In this document: positions 22,041 to 32,845 of the stretch, in pieces
How the letters are laid out: every line of letters begins with the position of its first letter
Position numbering within the stretch: the first letter of the stretch is position 1
DNA from: Lutjanus erythropterus
Lineage: Eukaryota > Chordata > Actinopteri > Lutjaniformes > Lutjanidae
Length of the DNA: 64,000 nt
Reading direction: 5' to 3'
Assembly: GCA_020091685.1 (NCBI GenBank)
Contig: CM034607.1
Span: forward strand, 21,203,253-21,267,252
The notes under the pieces: model-generated
Told to the model about the DNA's origin: nothing
The model's database searches: none
What the model saw: the letters and a program-made list of their open reading frames with translations, nothing else
Translations under genes and position numbers: made by a program

Positions 22041-22476
22041 TGTCCTAACTATGTCCCTCCAAAGTTGAGTTTATTCGTGTCAGCGCTAAGATGAAGAGTA
22101 CATCTCTCTTCTACCTTGGCCGCTGTGATCTATACAAATCCACTTCTACAGTACTTAACACAGTGTTCAAATATGTGTTTTAAATGCTGCAAACAGACTC
22201 AGACACACATCTGCAGCCTGAACTACTGGCACAAAAATACCATTGTATCTTATGCCATGGCAACAGAAAATATTTGTTTCCGATTTGGCTGCTTGGTGTC
22301 CACTAAAATATAAGGACTCTTCAGACAGTCCAGTCAGCAGTTTAATCATTGTTCTAACTCACTGCTGAGGGTATATTAAACTACAGGTAATAATAGCAAC
22401 AATACTTTAGCACTGGGTTAGGGCAGGGTGATATGAGAAATATTTTTTTTCAGTGTTTATATCATGATATAAACTC
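22041..22476. other. Spacer, nothing recognised
   Basis: No gene. The last 60 bases contain ATATCATGATAT, a 12-base palindrome near 22460-22471, just before the family B element. Confidence 0.45.
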
Positions 22477-23098
22477 AAGGACCAGTGTGTAGGATTTAGT
22501 GTCATCTAGTGGTGAGCTTGCAGAAAGGTGTGAACACCTACCCTCGCCCTTTATTTCCAAACATGTAGGAGAACCTATGTTTAGGGCTACAAAGTCTTCA
22601 AAAAAGGACTGCAGTTCAAGGTTGGATTGTGATATGATTGCACCAAAGCTAACATTACAGGTATTGCTATTGTTAAACCTTCCTGCTTACTTTGGGGCTA
22701 ATACCATTCACTTTTTCAGCAGTTGATACATAACAAGACTTTTCTTGGTCTTGAGTACCTGCAGTGTATATTAACAGACACACTGTAACATGAACTGTAC
22801 ATTTACTGCCAGACTGACAAAGGTTTGTTATCTTTCTGCTCCGTTAGCAGCACCATCACTCTAAGCCTGCTGCTCATTCCCTCTCCCTCACTTGCAAACC
22901 ACACACACAGTTCACAGTACACACTGCCCTAGTCCTGAACTGAGCTACACTACGCTTATGAGAGTATCCCTCAAAGTCCAACAAAACATACTTATTTAGG
23001 CAGATTATACACAAATGAAGACATACTTATGAATATTATATTCCATTTCTATCATAATCTGCCAATAGATCCCCCTAGATTTTACACATTGCACCTTT
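22477..23098 (+). mobile_element. Family B MITE with a roughly 300-bp extra internal module
   Basis: The left end AAGGACCAGTGTGTAGGATT and right end TTTTACACATTGCACCTTT are inverted repeats of about 19 bases. The left third (CATCTAG.GGTG..CTTGCAGA, AACATGTAGGAGAACCTATG) and right part (TTATGAATATTA, CTGCCAATAGATC) match the 301-bp copy at 56334-56634. The middle (about 22690-22990: AAGACTTTTCTTGGTCTTGA, AGACACACTGTAAC, ACTGTACATTTACTGCCAGA) is missing from that copy but occurs alone at 35873-36182. Confidence 0.75.
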
Positions 23099-23153
23099 AA
23101 GTCAATACTTCTGGTAAGTTTAATCATTGTCTTATGCTTAAAATTCCCTAGTA

Positions 23154-23322
23154 GTGGCATCCCCATGGCTCAATGCGTGGTCCATGTGCTATCAGTCCTC
23201 AGTAGCAGCCATGAGTTTGATGCCAGCCTGTGGCGTTCTGATGGGTATCTTTCCCCCCTCTCTCTCCCTTATTTCCTATCTATAAGCTGTCCTGTCAAAT
23301 AAAGGCTAAATGCCTAAAAAGT
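23154..23322 (+). mobile_element. tRNA-derived SINE
   Basis: The left part has an A-box-like TGGCTCAATGCGTGG (23166-23180) and a degenerate B-box GAGTTTGATGCCAGC (23213-23227) at the expected spacing of about 35 bases. A body with pyrimidine-rich TTTCCCCCCTCTCTCTCCCT follows, then the tail AGCTGTCCTGTCAAATAAAGG and an A-rich end. That tail is the usual end of an abundant teleost SINE family. Mutated promoter boxes suggest it is inactive. It lies 55 bases beyond the family B element. Confidence 0.7.
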
Positions 23323-24289
23323 CCCCTAATGATAGCTTCTGTGCCTGAAAATGAACATTAATTGTGTGCATTATAGTGAATTTCCCATGTGGTATTTCCT
23401 GTCTTATTTGAAACAGACTTCAAGAAACCTTAAGAACACTAATATGTGTCACATCAGACTCCAAGAAGCCTAACCCCATCTGGATCTGTGTCATTCACTT
23501 TGTGGCCAAAAGGGGCTTTAAATAGCCAAAATGTCAGCATACAAATGAGGCCTTGTGAGCTTGTTACAATGAAGGAGCGCTTTATCTCTTCCATCTCAAG
23601 ACATTTACAGCCAGAACAATAACATGTAGTGTGTTTAGTGAACTCATCCAACCTTGCTGTGCCTATTTTGGAAAGTGGGTTGTCCAATGCCAACAGACTG
23701 CAATATAATTTTTAGAAACAGCTTTGATTTAGTGTTGTGACTGGTCTCTAGTACACTGACCAAAACGTGTACAATGAACAGTTTGCTGCAGTTTTATTTG
23801 TGAGCAAATGTTTCTATTGCAATCAGTTTCTATGGCTCAGCCCAACTTTGTATTAAACTGAATTAAAAAAAACATAAATAATGGAAGACATTTTATGAAC
23901 AGATCCCCTTTTCCCTTTTGCTAACTGGTCACCTTAAAGTGCAAAATGCACTGCACTAAGAAAATAATAAATCTGAAACACTCTGTGTTGCATTGTGGCG
24001 CTCTTCATCTCCACATCATCGATTGTCATCATATATCAGAATGTCCCATCATGTAACACTGGCAGACAATGTTGGGGACTTTGTTTGTTTTCTACCCACC
24101 CCAAATGGAGGAACTGTTTTATGAAGCAAATCTTCAGAGTCAGCAGTCCATTCAAATACACAACATCAACTGTTACGACTGTCCCTAAAACAGAATGGCC
24201 AGCTAACACTTACATTTACTGTTTGTGGGATAGATACAGTACATTAGTTTCAGAGTTACAGGCCTGTGATGACAAATAACACCAAATGA
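23323..24289. other. AT-rich spacer, nothing recognised
   Basis: Frames at 23454-23693 (-) and 23995-24279 (+) have no recognisable content. Confidence 0.45.
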
Positions 24290-24760
24290 CAAGCGCGGTA
24301 TCTGCCTTTGTGCCTTTTCCAAACGTGATACTCAACCCTTCATCTGTCCTGCCTACTGTCTTCCTCCCTCTTCATCTCTCTTCCCCCCCCTCTCTCTGCC
24401 TTGTATCTGTCTGCCATTAGGCAGATAGTTGCCGGTCTCATCTGTATCATGTCTCCGACCGTCCCCATAGGAGCACCACACAGTTGCTTGCTTAAGGATT
24501 CAGGAGCCACAGCCCCGTCCCACTCACCGATCCCATGGATCAAACTGACACTTGGTCAGCATCAGCACATTATGAACTATGGCCACCTGCCACTGCAGAC
24601 ACATTGTTCCCTCTGTAGTAATGTGAGGAATATAGAGGGGACTGGCGAACTCAACCCGCTGACAGCTTATTCTCTCTCTTATCTCCACTGTGGTGTGTGC
24701 CTGTGAAAAGTGGACGGTGGGACTGCATTGAGATGCGAGGGTGTGGATCATCCTTTAGGC
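24290..24760. promoter_or_regulatory. Candidate conserved noncoding block
   Basis: GC-balanced and transposon-free, with a pyrimidine tract at 24337-24400 and then complex sequence including CTGCCATTAGGCAGA (near 24411) and CATTATGAACTATGGCCACC. It overlaps a weak minus-strand exon candidate. Both strands carry frames of 67-101 codons that are not recognisable. Confidence 0.3.
24528..24612 (-). CDS. Weak exon candidate (85 nt)
   Basis: On the minus strand a pyrimidine-containing acceptor (TTCCTCACATTACTACAG) precedes 85 bases ending at a donor-like TCG/GTGAGT. Only one frame is open, giving about 27 residues beginning GTMCLQWQV and ending CQFDPWD. The protein is not recognised and there is no start or partner exon. 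Such pairs turn up by chance in a window this size, so treat this as a lead only. Confidence 0.12.
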
Positions 24761-25719
24761 GCGGGTTACCTTTCCTGTATCCTGACCTTTACCCAGAATT
24801 TAAATGTTTCAACTGCAGCTTAGGTCAGTTTTGCTCGTGCATAAACCAAAGCTGAGATGAACTGTTCACAGAGATCCCCTTTAGAGGGTGTGGTGGAAAA
24901 TCTGAAAATAAAGACAGACAACATTGCCGAGATTGTCTTTGTGGTGTTTCAATAGAGCTTTGCAAAGGATCAGCACACAGTCACACAGAAAGTGTAAAAG
25001 GAACTGATAATGAGTCAAGAATGTACACCTGTCAAATAGGTTTAGGAGACTAAGGAGGTCGGGTCAGGATGGTCCTGAAGTGCTAATCAAGAGAGTCAGG
25101 ATGTGATTGTGTTACCAGAAGTTGTTCTTTCAAAAGGAGAACAGCTGTGTGTTCAAGGATGAGTAACCAGTTAGTGCCTGACAGAACATGAGAAGAAACT
25201 ATGAGGAACAACAGTGACCAGTTCAGCATATAATTTTCCCAGTAAAAGAGATAGTCCAGATTATTTGATGTGGGGTTGTACCCAATTACACTGGACAAAA
25301 CAAAACAATAATACCCACAAACATGTGGCCTTTGTCTTCAGTGGGAAAGGGTGCAATCAGCATGCATTCCCAGGTTAAATACCTCTACAATAGTCATGGG
25401 TATTTACCTGCTCCAGCTCCTGTCGACAATGATGTAAACATGATATCTGCAGGGACACGTTCATTTTCACCTCTTTTTGGCAGAGGCAATGTAGACTTTT
25501 CACCTCTGTTGGTAACTACTGCAAAACCTTTGTACACATGTGCTACGTAGGTGCTTGACTCGGCATGTCACTCCAGCAGAGTGGAATTTGAACCCACTTA
25601 ATGTGTTTTTACTGAGGTGCTCTTTTTTAATTAAGTGCCTTAAATGGTAAAATGGAACACTTTATTTCCTATAAATTCCTCACAATAAAAGTCCCTTGTT
25701 ATTTTGTTATTCAAAGGAT
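24761..25719. other. Spacer, nothing recognised
   Basis: Mixed AT-rich DNA. Frames at 25083-25298 (-) and 25323-25550 (+) are unremarkable. Confidence 0.45.
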
Positions 25720-25976
25720 TTTATTATGAAGCAACAAAATCAAGAAATGTTGGGTTTCATCAGCAGTAAGTTTACGCGATTCCTAGCGAACATGAAACAG
25801 TGAAATAAAGCAGATACCTGAAAATACAAACAGCAATGCAGCAGAGAAACTAAACTTCAAACCACCGAGATTCAGATAGACACTCTAAAAATACTGAGAC
25901 CTAAACACACAGTTCACACTTTGAAAATAGGGCTTTCCAGTGCACATCAGACAATGGGAAAAGGCGGGCAACACGA

Positions 25977-26430
25977 CCCCAGTTTGGAGCACCACAGAGG
26001 AGTACCAGTACAGAAGCTAAACAATGAAGTCCTGTAGACAGGGTCAGAAGAAATGCATATTTTAGCCACATCAGTGTTTTTAAAGGACAGTTTGGATTCA
26101 CCAAAGTCACACAATAAGAAACAAACTTATAATTAAAGGCAGCAGGACACCAGCAACTCCTGTGTTCTACAAGACACAAGAACTGATTTCCACCATGGAG
26201 TCTAGTTGCTTTGGAAATAGTAATCTTTGGCTTATATAAGGGCAGTTTTTTCATTGTAAAAGGGCTGTCTGAGAGCAAGGAAATGCATTGAAAATATTCT
26301 AAATATAGCTTAAACTGATATTTTCTTAGGTGGGCCTTTCTTTAAGTGGCTAAAATACATTTTTCTGCTGACTTGTAGTTTAGTGCTTAGCTTCCATGCT
26401 GGTACTCCTCTCTGCTTCTCCAAACTGGGG
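25977..26430. mobile_element. Family C MITE with ~95-bp terminal inverted repeats
   Basis: The left arm begins CCCCAGTTTGGAG (25977) and runs through GAGGAGTACCAGTACAGAAG to ATGCATATTTTAGCCAC (about 26069). The right arm ends CTTCTCCAAACTGGGG (26430) and reads back through ATGCTGGTACTCCTCTCTGC to GTGGCTAAAATACAT (from about 26345). The arms pair over roughly 90 bases with scattered mismatches. The interior matches the elements at 12001-12220 and 14981-15095. There is no transposase. The minus frame at 25901-26278 is inside it and is rejected as a gene. Confidence 0.8.
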
Positions 26431-26779
26431 GTGCCAACAGGCATCTACTATAAGTACTACACTGCCTAACGATAAGTACTTCATACAAAGGAAGGAAGCC
26501 AGGGTCAATTCTTTTTTAAACATGAATTTTGATGTTGTCTCTTTAATTTTAGAATTTACTCTGCACTATACAGAAGAGACAATGTGCTAGATAGTTCTAA
26601 CCACCTTGTTTTCCACGTGATCCGATGTAGAAAAAGAAACTGATCTAGATTCACACCCAACTAGGACTCCAGCTTGCATCTGGCTGCCCCCAATCATTCA
26701 ATCAGCCAAAACACATAAAGTAAGGCAGGACTTGAAGTAACAGATTGTAATAAAGCTGCACCTTCCAACCCCTGTGAAC
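26431..26779. other. Spacer, nothing recognised
   Basis: The first 60 bases may still belong to family C (CATCTACTATAAGTACTACA is shared in part with 12588-12610). The rest shows no feature. Confidence 0.45.
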
Positions 26780-27330
26780 ACAATTTCTTTGGATTTTCAT
26801 CATAATGATGCAATCTCCAGTGAAGGAGATAAAAAAATGACCTAATTTCCAAAGATGAATCGGACCAACACAGATATAATCAATTTCTTTTATTTCCTAT
26901 CTTTCAAAAAGCGCACACACCGTCGCTGAGCCAGACAAATGTGTTCCTGCCTCTGCTGAAAATAAAGAGGTTTCTCTGGACTGGACTTGCCACGGCTCCG
27001 CTTTAGGATGTCGCACTCCTCTTCAGACCCTGGATCCCATTGACACCCTTCATGTATGACCAGGTGGCACCCATCCACTGAATAATGAAACAGGTGATTA
27101 AAGTGACTGATGTCCGGCCATCTATTCTCCCAGGTCTCCTCTTTAATACCGCCATTAGGCTCTTGTGTCCAAACTTAGCTCATCAAATGGCCTCATTTAT
27201 GGTGAACTGGCAGTGTGCAGTATATTGAGCCAAGATTGAGGAGCACTTCACATCATCCACGTTTGGATTTACACTTAACAGATTAATGTGACAGTGACAC
27301 TGACAGCATTAAACGTATTTTCTCAATATT
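26780..27330. promoter_or_regulatory. Candidate conserved noncoding block
   Basis: About 550 bases of complex, transposon-free sequence with CATCATAATGATGCAAT near 26800, AATAATGAAACAGGTGATTA near 27082, a GTCTCCTCTTTAATACCGCC word near 27135 and ACAGATTAATGTGACAGTGA near 27278 (homeodomain and TGACAG words together). No protein frame is plausible. Confidence 0.35.
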
Positions 27331-27430
27331 CACCTCAGCCTGTATACACAAACCAGGGCAAGTGTTACTGACCTTGTAACCAGGCAGCCTAACTAACAAT
27401 ATGCTTATTTATTGTCTTTTTTTTTTCACA

Positions 27431-27465
27431 ATGCGAGCAAATCCCATGAAAAGACCAAAGCCAAC
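27431..27465. repeat. 'AGCAAATCCCATGAAAAGAC' dispersed repeat, copy 1
   Basis: AGCAAATCCCATGAAAAGAC is identical to 41027-41046, in the same orientation. The flanks diverge quickly. It recalls the end of a teleost interspersed repeat. Confidence 0.5.
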
Positions 27466-28026
27466 TGTGAAAAGGTTGAAAGCGTGGCTGAGGTGGAAAA
27501 GTTGATTTACTGATAAAGGTAAAATGTGATAAGATTAAAGGAAATAGACTTAGCAAATTTATCACAACACGGATTAAAAAGAGAATTAAAACATGCACTG
27601 AAGACACGAAAAACAGCACAAAAAACATCACATCAGTGTGAAGAGATGAAGAGACTAAAAACTTCCTCACACGAATACATAAAACAAATATAAATGCCAT
27701 ACTTCTATCATGATTTCTATGTTTTTTCCCCCAATCATTTCAGCTTTCATGCTTCATTTTTTAATTACATCATGTCCTTGAAACCTAGTCATCCTAACTG
27801 GAGAAGGGACTGATCTACAGCACTATTAAGAACAGAAGAACAGGTGGCAGCAAGCCTTGACTGTTTTTCCCCCCTTCTCTACAATTTTGAGTAATTTCTG
27901 TTGAATTTCCCAGGGGTGCATTTTTGCCTCTGTTTAATCAATATATTTTTTAAATAAATACCACCTTTTTTGCACATACTCCTGCCGACCAGTTTCTGGA
28001 ACATCTTCTTTTCCACTGCTAAACAA
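27466..28026. other. AT-rich spacer, nothing recognised
   Basis: AT-rich, no persistent frame with family features. Confidence 0.4.
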
Positions 28027-28095
28027 CATCTAAACCCCATTACACAGGTACTCTGTCCCGAGCCCATTTTTCCTACTGAAGATGTCAAAATCTTA
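28027..28095. repeat. Fragment related to 41062-41110
   Basis: GTCCCGAGCCCATTTTTCCT followed by ACTGAAGATGTCAAAAT parallels TACTCCAAGCCCACTTGTTC followed by CTACTGAGGAGGTAAAATGA at 41070-41110. Together with the pieces at 27431 and 41027 this suggests the element's two parts, split here by about 560 bases. Confidence 0.4.
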
Positions 28096-29168
28096 ACTAC
28101 CGGATCACAAATATATACTTAAGTTCTTTGAAAAAGTTAACTAGGCAATATAGTTTTAAGCAAACTACTAAATTTGTGCAAGTAGTGCATTTGTTTTAGA
28201 GACTATTTTCAGTTGCGTATATGGAGCTTGTGGAAATTTTGACAACATAAAGCAGCAGGACGGTGAACTGTATGTGGGAACAACTCAAAATAAACTGGAG
28301 GACCTCTCATCACCGTAAAAACGTAACAGGTCTTGGACAACAGCGGAGGTCTATGTCCCAAAGGAATAACAGCTACATGAAGCTAAACAAACTCTTCAAG
28401 GGAATTTTAGTCAACAAGAAAAATATAAAGTGGAATATTACCAGACATAAGATTATGTACGGAGAAGATTGCAACCCTATTTGGTCAGACAGTTGTCTCG
28501 ACAATGTATCACAATCTAGATGTCAGCAAACTGGCCCTGAGCCTACAGCTGCAGCACATCAGGGCTCATATTGCATGGTATATCTCCCTCTTGTATTATT
28601 ATCGCTTAAATGTTAGTGTTGAGACAGAAACCCAGCTCTCTTTTTTTTTTTAGATGGAAGAACAACAAACCTCATCTCACATGGCCTCCAGAGCAGAGGC
28701 ACCGTTTCCTGCCACATAGTGACATTACTGTCACCTGGCATGTCAGTCCTGTCTATCAAGAGTGGTGCCTAAGTGGAGGAGGGACCCAAACGTGTCACTA
28801 ACACTCGGGCACTACAGACAGCTAAATGTGCTAATGGCCTTGCTAATGCAGTGGTATTCACCGGTGGGTTGACCACACATGCACGCAGTACACATGCATG
28901 AAGTGATCCCTGCGTTCACTCACACTCATTCTGTCATTTAGTCAGAGCTCAGGTACAAAGATATTCACTCAGACATTAACACACAAAATCGGAAAGGAGT
29001 TTAAGACACACATATAATGGATGTCCATTCAGCCCTTCTGTCAGTCACAGGAACAAATACACACTTAACCATGAAAAAGCTGAGAGAATCTACACATTTT
29101 GACTAGTCTTCTTCTCTTTTTCTTCTAACAAATCTATTTAGTAAAAAAGAACACATATTACTTCACAG
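28096..29168. other. Spacer, nothing recognised
   Basis: The + frame at 28263-28616 (117 codons) is Lys/Asn-rich with no motif. A T-run lies near 28640-28651. No transposon end was identified. Confidence 0.4.
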
Positions 29169-29340
29169 TAGAGCTGACACAATTAGTCCATCAACTGATT
29201 AGTTTATCAACATTTTTTTTAAATCTTTTTGTTATTTTTCCAGTAAAATTCCAGTAAGCATTCTCTTGTCCCAACTTATCAGGTGTGAAGATTCACTGGC
29301 TTTCTCTGTTTTATGTGATAATAAATTGATTAGGCGAACG
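29169..29340. mobile_element. 'TTAATCGATTAATC' teleost repeat, fragment
   Basis: TAGAGCTGACACAATTAGTC, ATCAACTGATTAGTTTATCA and then AGATTCACTGGCTTTCTCTG followed by TTTTATGTGATAATAAATTG follow the order of the element at 30251-30702 and of the repeat I know from fish genomes. Confidence 0.55.
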
Positions 29341-30250
29341 GGGAAAAAAAAAAACTATGTTAGATTAATTAAATCAGCCACAATGAACTGAGTGACTCTA
29401 CCTGGTAGCCTAAATGGGTGCTCAGCAAAGTTACACAGGACATTAATTCCTGCAGTTTGACCATTTCTTTTTCTCACCTAGCTGTGTCCTCACCTTCAGG
29501 CCACGTCTATCAAGTCAGTTAGCATTATATACTGCAGTAACACAAAAACACACACACAGCGGCAACTAGGATCACAGAGTGGAACCTGCTGGCTTCTGCA
29601 CAACACCACAACTAATGCAGCTCACACTGCAGTATAAACTTCCACAAAAAGCAATGAGGTTTACGTTTACACGATTGTCTTCTCTGCTGTCCCTCAATAT
29701 TACAACATTTAGTCCAACATTGCCTGTGCAGCCACATTAGCCACATGCTAGTGCCAAATTCAACAGGATAACTGACAAATTTAACACAAACAACATAAAA
29801 CATGGCAAAACTTATAGTTCTGAGTTTGAAGTCAGAATCAGTCATGAACAGTATTTATCCATCACTGAGCTTGAAACGTTACCAGGAAGGTGCTCATTGA
29901 TAAAGCAGTCCGGTGTAGTAAAATCCACACACATGTTGTCGTTAAAAATAAACTTTTTATCGACTCAGCTCTTCTGTCCTCTGAGGCTAGGGGCTGATGT
30001 AGCAATTTGTGCTGCTTCTCTGACACAGTGTCAATTAGTTTGGAGTTAAGTAAATAGCCTGTCAGTCAAAAACAAAATACATCAGGTCTGCATATGTTCT
30101 TCCTCCCGACATTAATGGGCTAAAAGGCATTTCTCTTTGTATTAAAGTAACACCAGCGCCCAATGAGACTTTGGTTAGACAAGAGCATAACAACCAAACC
30201 ATTCGACCAACAAAGCACAGTGTGTCAGCCCTTAATAAATTGTGTATTAT
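29341..30250. other. AT-rich spacer, nothing recognised
   Basis: The minus frame at 29612-29845 and donor-like minus-strand words near 29475 lack a matching open exon. No other feature. Confidence 0.45.
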
Positions 30251-30702
30251 TTGGTTGTTGGACTGCTGGTCACAAAAAAAGAAGCAATATAAAGACATCA
30301 CCTTGGACTGTCTGATCTTTGAATTATGAAAACTCTTATTCCTTGGAAAAAATAATGAACAGATTAATAGTATAGTATAATAATATTAATAGTTGATTAA
30401 TCGATTTTAATAATAAATTAATTTATGTCATTTTTAAACAAAAATGTCAAACATTTGCTGTTTACAGCTTTTTTAATGTAAGGATTTGTTGCTTTTCTTT
30501 GTCATTTATGACAGTAAATTAAGAATCTTTGGATTTTAGACTTTTGCTTGGTCAAAAGAAACAATCTGAAGACATCACATTGGGATCTGGGATTGTGATG
30601 AGCATTTTTCACAATCTTTTTGACATTTTATAGACTAAACAATTGAATACTCGTGAAAATAATAGGCATATTAATTGATAATGAAAATAAGTGCTGCAGC
30701 CC
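30251..30702 (+). mobile_element. 'TTAATCGATTAATC' teleost repeat, best copy with partial internal duplication
   Basis: TGATTAATCGATT near 30393 is followed by AAATGTCAAACATTTGCTG, AAGGATTTGTTGCTTTTCTT, GACAGTAAATTAAGAATCTT, GAAGACATCACATTGGGATC and the end AATTGATAATGAAAATAAGT leading to GCTGCAGCCCC. Part of the 3' half occurs a second time just upstream (30256-30325: GGTTGTTGGACTGCTGGTCA, AAGACATCACCTTGGAC), so two copies are in tandem or the element is rearranged. Confidence 0.65.
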
Positions 30703-31689
30703 CACTTCACAGTTAACCTTCTAAACCTGTGAAAGAAGATTTTAGTGCAATCATATTGACCTTAAAGTGATTTTTACATGGTTTGTCTGTTCTTTTCTCT
30801 GTCTCCACATACAGAGCCGGTGTGCAATATGTACATTTTAACCTTTTACAGAAGGACTGGATCACAAAATCAATATTTTCTGTCTCATATACTGGCATAT
30901 TACAATATCACAAGTGGTTCTGCACACAATCATGAAGGCTTTGTCATAATTGATAGATTTACCTGTACATGAAGACGTAGCTGCAAGGAGGAGAGCAGGG
31001 AGAAGAGCCATACTAAACCAGGTTGGACTCAAGGCTGCTCTTGGCCAATGTCCATAAAATGAAATGGACAAAATAGGAGATATGTATATAAATTACTATA
31101 CATTGATTTATTTTAATCAACATTTATCTTTGTATATTCTTAATTTAATTATCTGTATAAATGTTAAATGTGTGTGTAGCGTGAAAGGATTACAGCTTTC
31201 TTTTTGTTGTGCAACCCTGTGTTGTATAATGATAAATAAATTACCTTGATACACACACGTCTGTACACCACATTCAAAGTCAACATTCATAACTAGTGTG
31301 CAGGAACAGGAAAATGCCACACATGACAGTTAAGTCCTGTCTCACTATAATAGGTACTTCACGCTGTCTCTGTTCTAAATACAGCCTGTTCTCGGTCAGC
31401 GTGCCTGGTTATGTGAATATGTAGAGAACTTCCCTGCCAGGTCCTGAAGATCAAGACTTGACATCCGCGCATTTGTAACAAGGTTCTACCTACGGCATCT
31501 CTCTGTGGGACACTGTACACTCTTGTGGAAAGACGGTAACACTGATGCAAGGCTTTGAAAGCAGCAATTAGCACTCCTGGTGGTCTGCACTGTTGTGTTT
31601 TTTTCTCCTTTTACCTTCCCCATTCTCTTCTTTAACTTCCCCCAGGGAATAGCTGTTAAGGGGATACAATTAATTTTTTGACACAAAAA
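30703..31689. other. Spacer, nothing recognised
   Basis: Short overlapping frames on both strands show no family features. Nothing else identified. Confidence 0.45.
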
Positions 31690-31855
31690 TGAAAGTGTTA
31701 ATTCACCTGTGATAATTAGAGCTATTCTTACCGCATGTTGATGAATGTAAAAATGCAGTGTTTATTTATTAATTAATTTCCGCCTTGCCGTCAGAATGAG
31801 AGCTCTCATAATTGTGTGATCTCGACTTAAGAAGGAAGTCTCAAAGGAAATAGAT
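31690..31855. promoter_or_regulatory. Candidate conserved noncoding block (short)
   Basis: ACCTGTGATAATTAGAGCTA, TTTATTTATTAATTAATTTC and TCTCATAATTGTGTGATC give three homeodomain-type cores (TAATTA, TTAATTAA, TAATTG) within 110 bases, in sequence free of repeats. Confidence 0.33.
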
Positions 31856-32399
31856 TATAGACCTGCCCAACAGTAATGAAACATTGTCAAAAAATGTTCA
31901 GGAAAGTTACAGCATCTTCACTTTGATGTTCCTTTTTTAATACATGTCTGAAGAATGTTTGATGGTAAGGCCTGTACTGAAGAAATATCAAGGATTTTCT
32001 GAATTCTGTGGAGCACACTGATGAGCTGTATCAGCCTTTACATCTTATTGAACACATATTACAATATATTATTGTTACCACATTTGCAGTATTAGACTAA
32101 GACTATGAACAACTATGTGTGATGTGACACTGAATGGAAACACCGAAGAATGAAAAGTAGTTTATTGTTAGATTTATAGCCAAATAACATCAAGAAAATA
32201 ACAATAAACCATTGCAGAGTCATCAAAGAACCTAAAAGAATGATTACAGACTGGAGGGGATCATGTGATTGCTTGCGTGTGTGCGCACAACAGACCTACA
32301 GCTTGTCAGCACCTAATCTCAAATACTACTGGACCGATCAACCTCTTTTTTTTTTTGTGCACATTCATGACTGTATGTTGAAGGACCTCTGTGATTCAG
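31856..32399. other. AT-rich spacer, nothing recognised
   Basis: A T-run lies at 32346-32356. No other feature is visible. Confidence 0.45.
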
Positions 32400-32845
32400 A
32401 ATTTTTGAAAAACACTGAAAACATTTGAAAACCTCCACACCGAGAACGGCATTATGTTTTAAGATCATCCCATGCTTGTGAATTTGATATTCCAAGAACG
32501 CCTCAGAGGAATTGTTTCAAACTTGGTTCAAGCGTCCACTTGGACTCAAGAATGAACTGATCAGATATTGGTGGTCAAAGGTCACTGTGACCTCACAACC
32601 CCATTTTTGGCAATAAGTCAAGAATTCATCTGCTAATTCTGACAGAATTACACACAAATATCTAATTGGCTAAAATGATGATGTGATGACATTTTAATTA
32701 CAGATCAATATAGTGGTAAGTTCCATAATTGATGTCTTCAAAGTCTTCACTACACATATTATATGAGCCTGAACAGACATGGATGTGAACTGCAACTTGT
32801 GTGGTTGGTGAAGACATACAATTGCATGACAGTAATTCTATTTTT
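32400..32845 (+). mobile_element. 'GGTGGTCAAAGGTCACTG' teleost dispersed repeat, copy 1
   Basis: The order AAGAACGCCTCAGAGGAATT, CAAGCGTCCACTTGGACTCA, AGAATGAACTGATCAGATAT, TGGTGGTCAAAGGTCACTGT, CAAGAATTCATCTGCTAATT, GATGATGTGATGACATTTTA and the right part CATACAATTGCATGACAGTA reproduces an abundant fish repeat. A shorter copy lies at 63491-63672 in the same orientation. No coding capacity. Confidence 0.7.

Noticed and set aside
23154-23240. Possible functional tRNA gene
   Set aside because: The A- and B-box-like words are degenerate, no cloverleaf or anticodon arm is convincing, and the segment continues into a SINE body and tail.
25901-26278. 125-codon minus frame
   Set aside because: It lies almost wholly within the family C transposon and reads through its inverted repeat.
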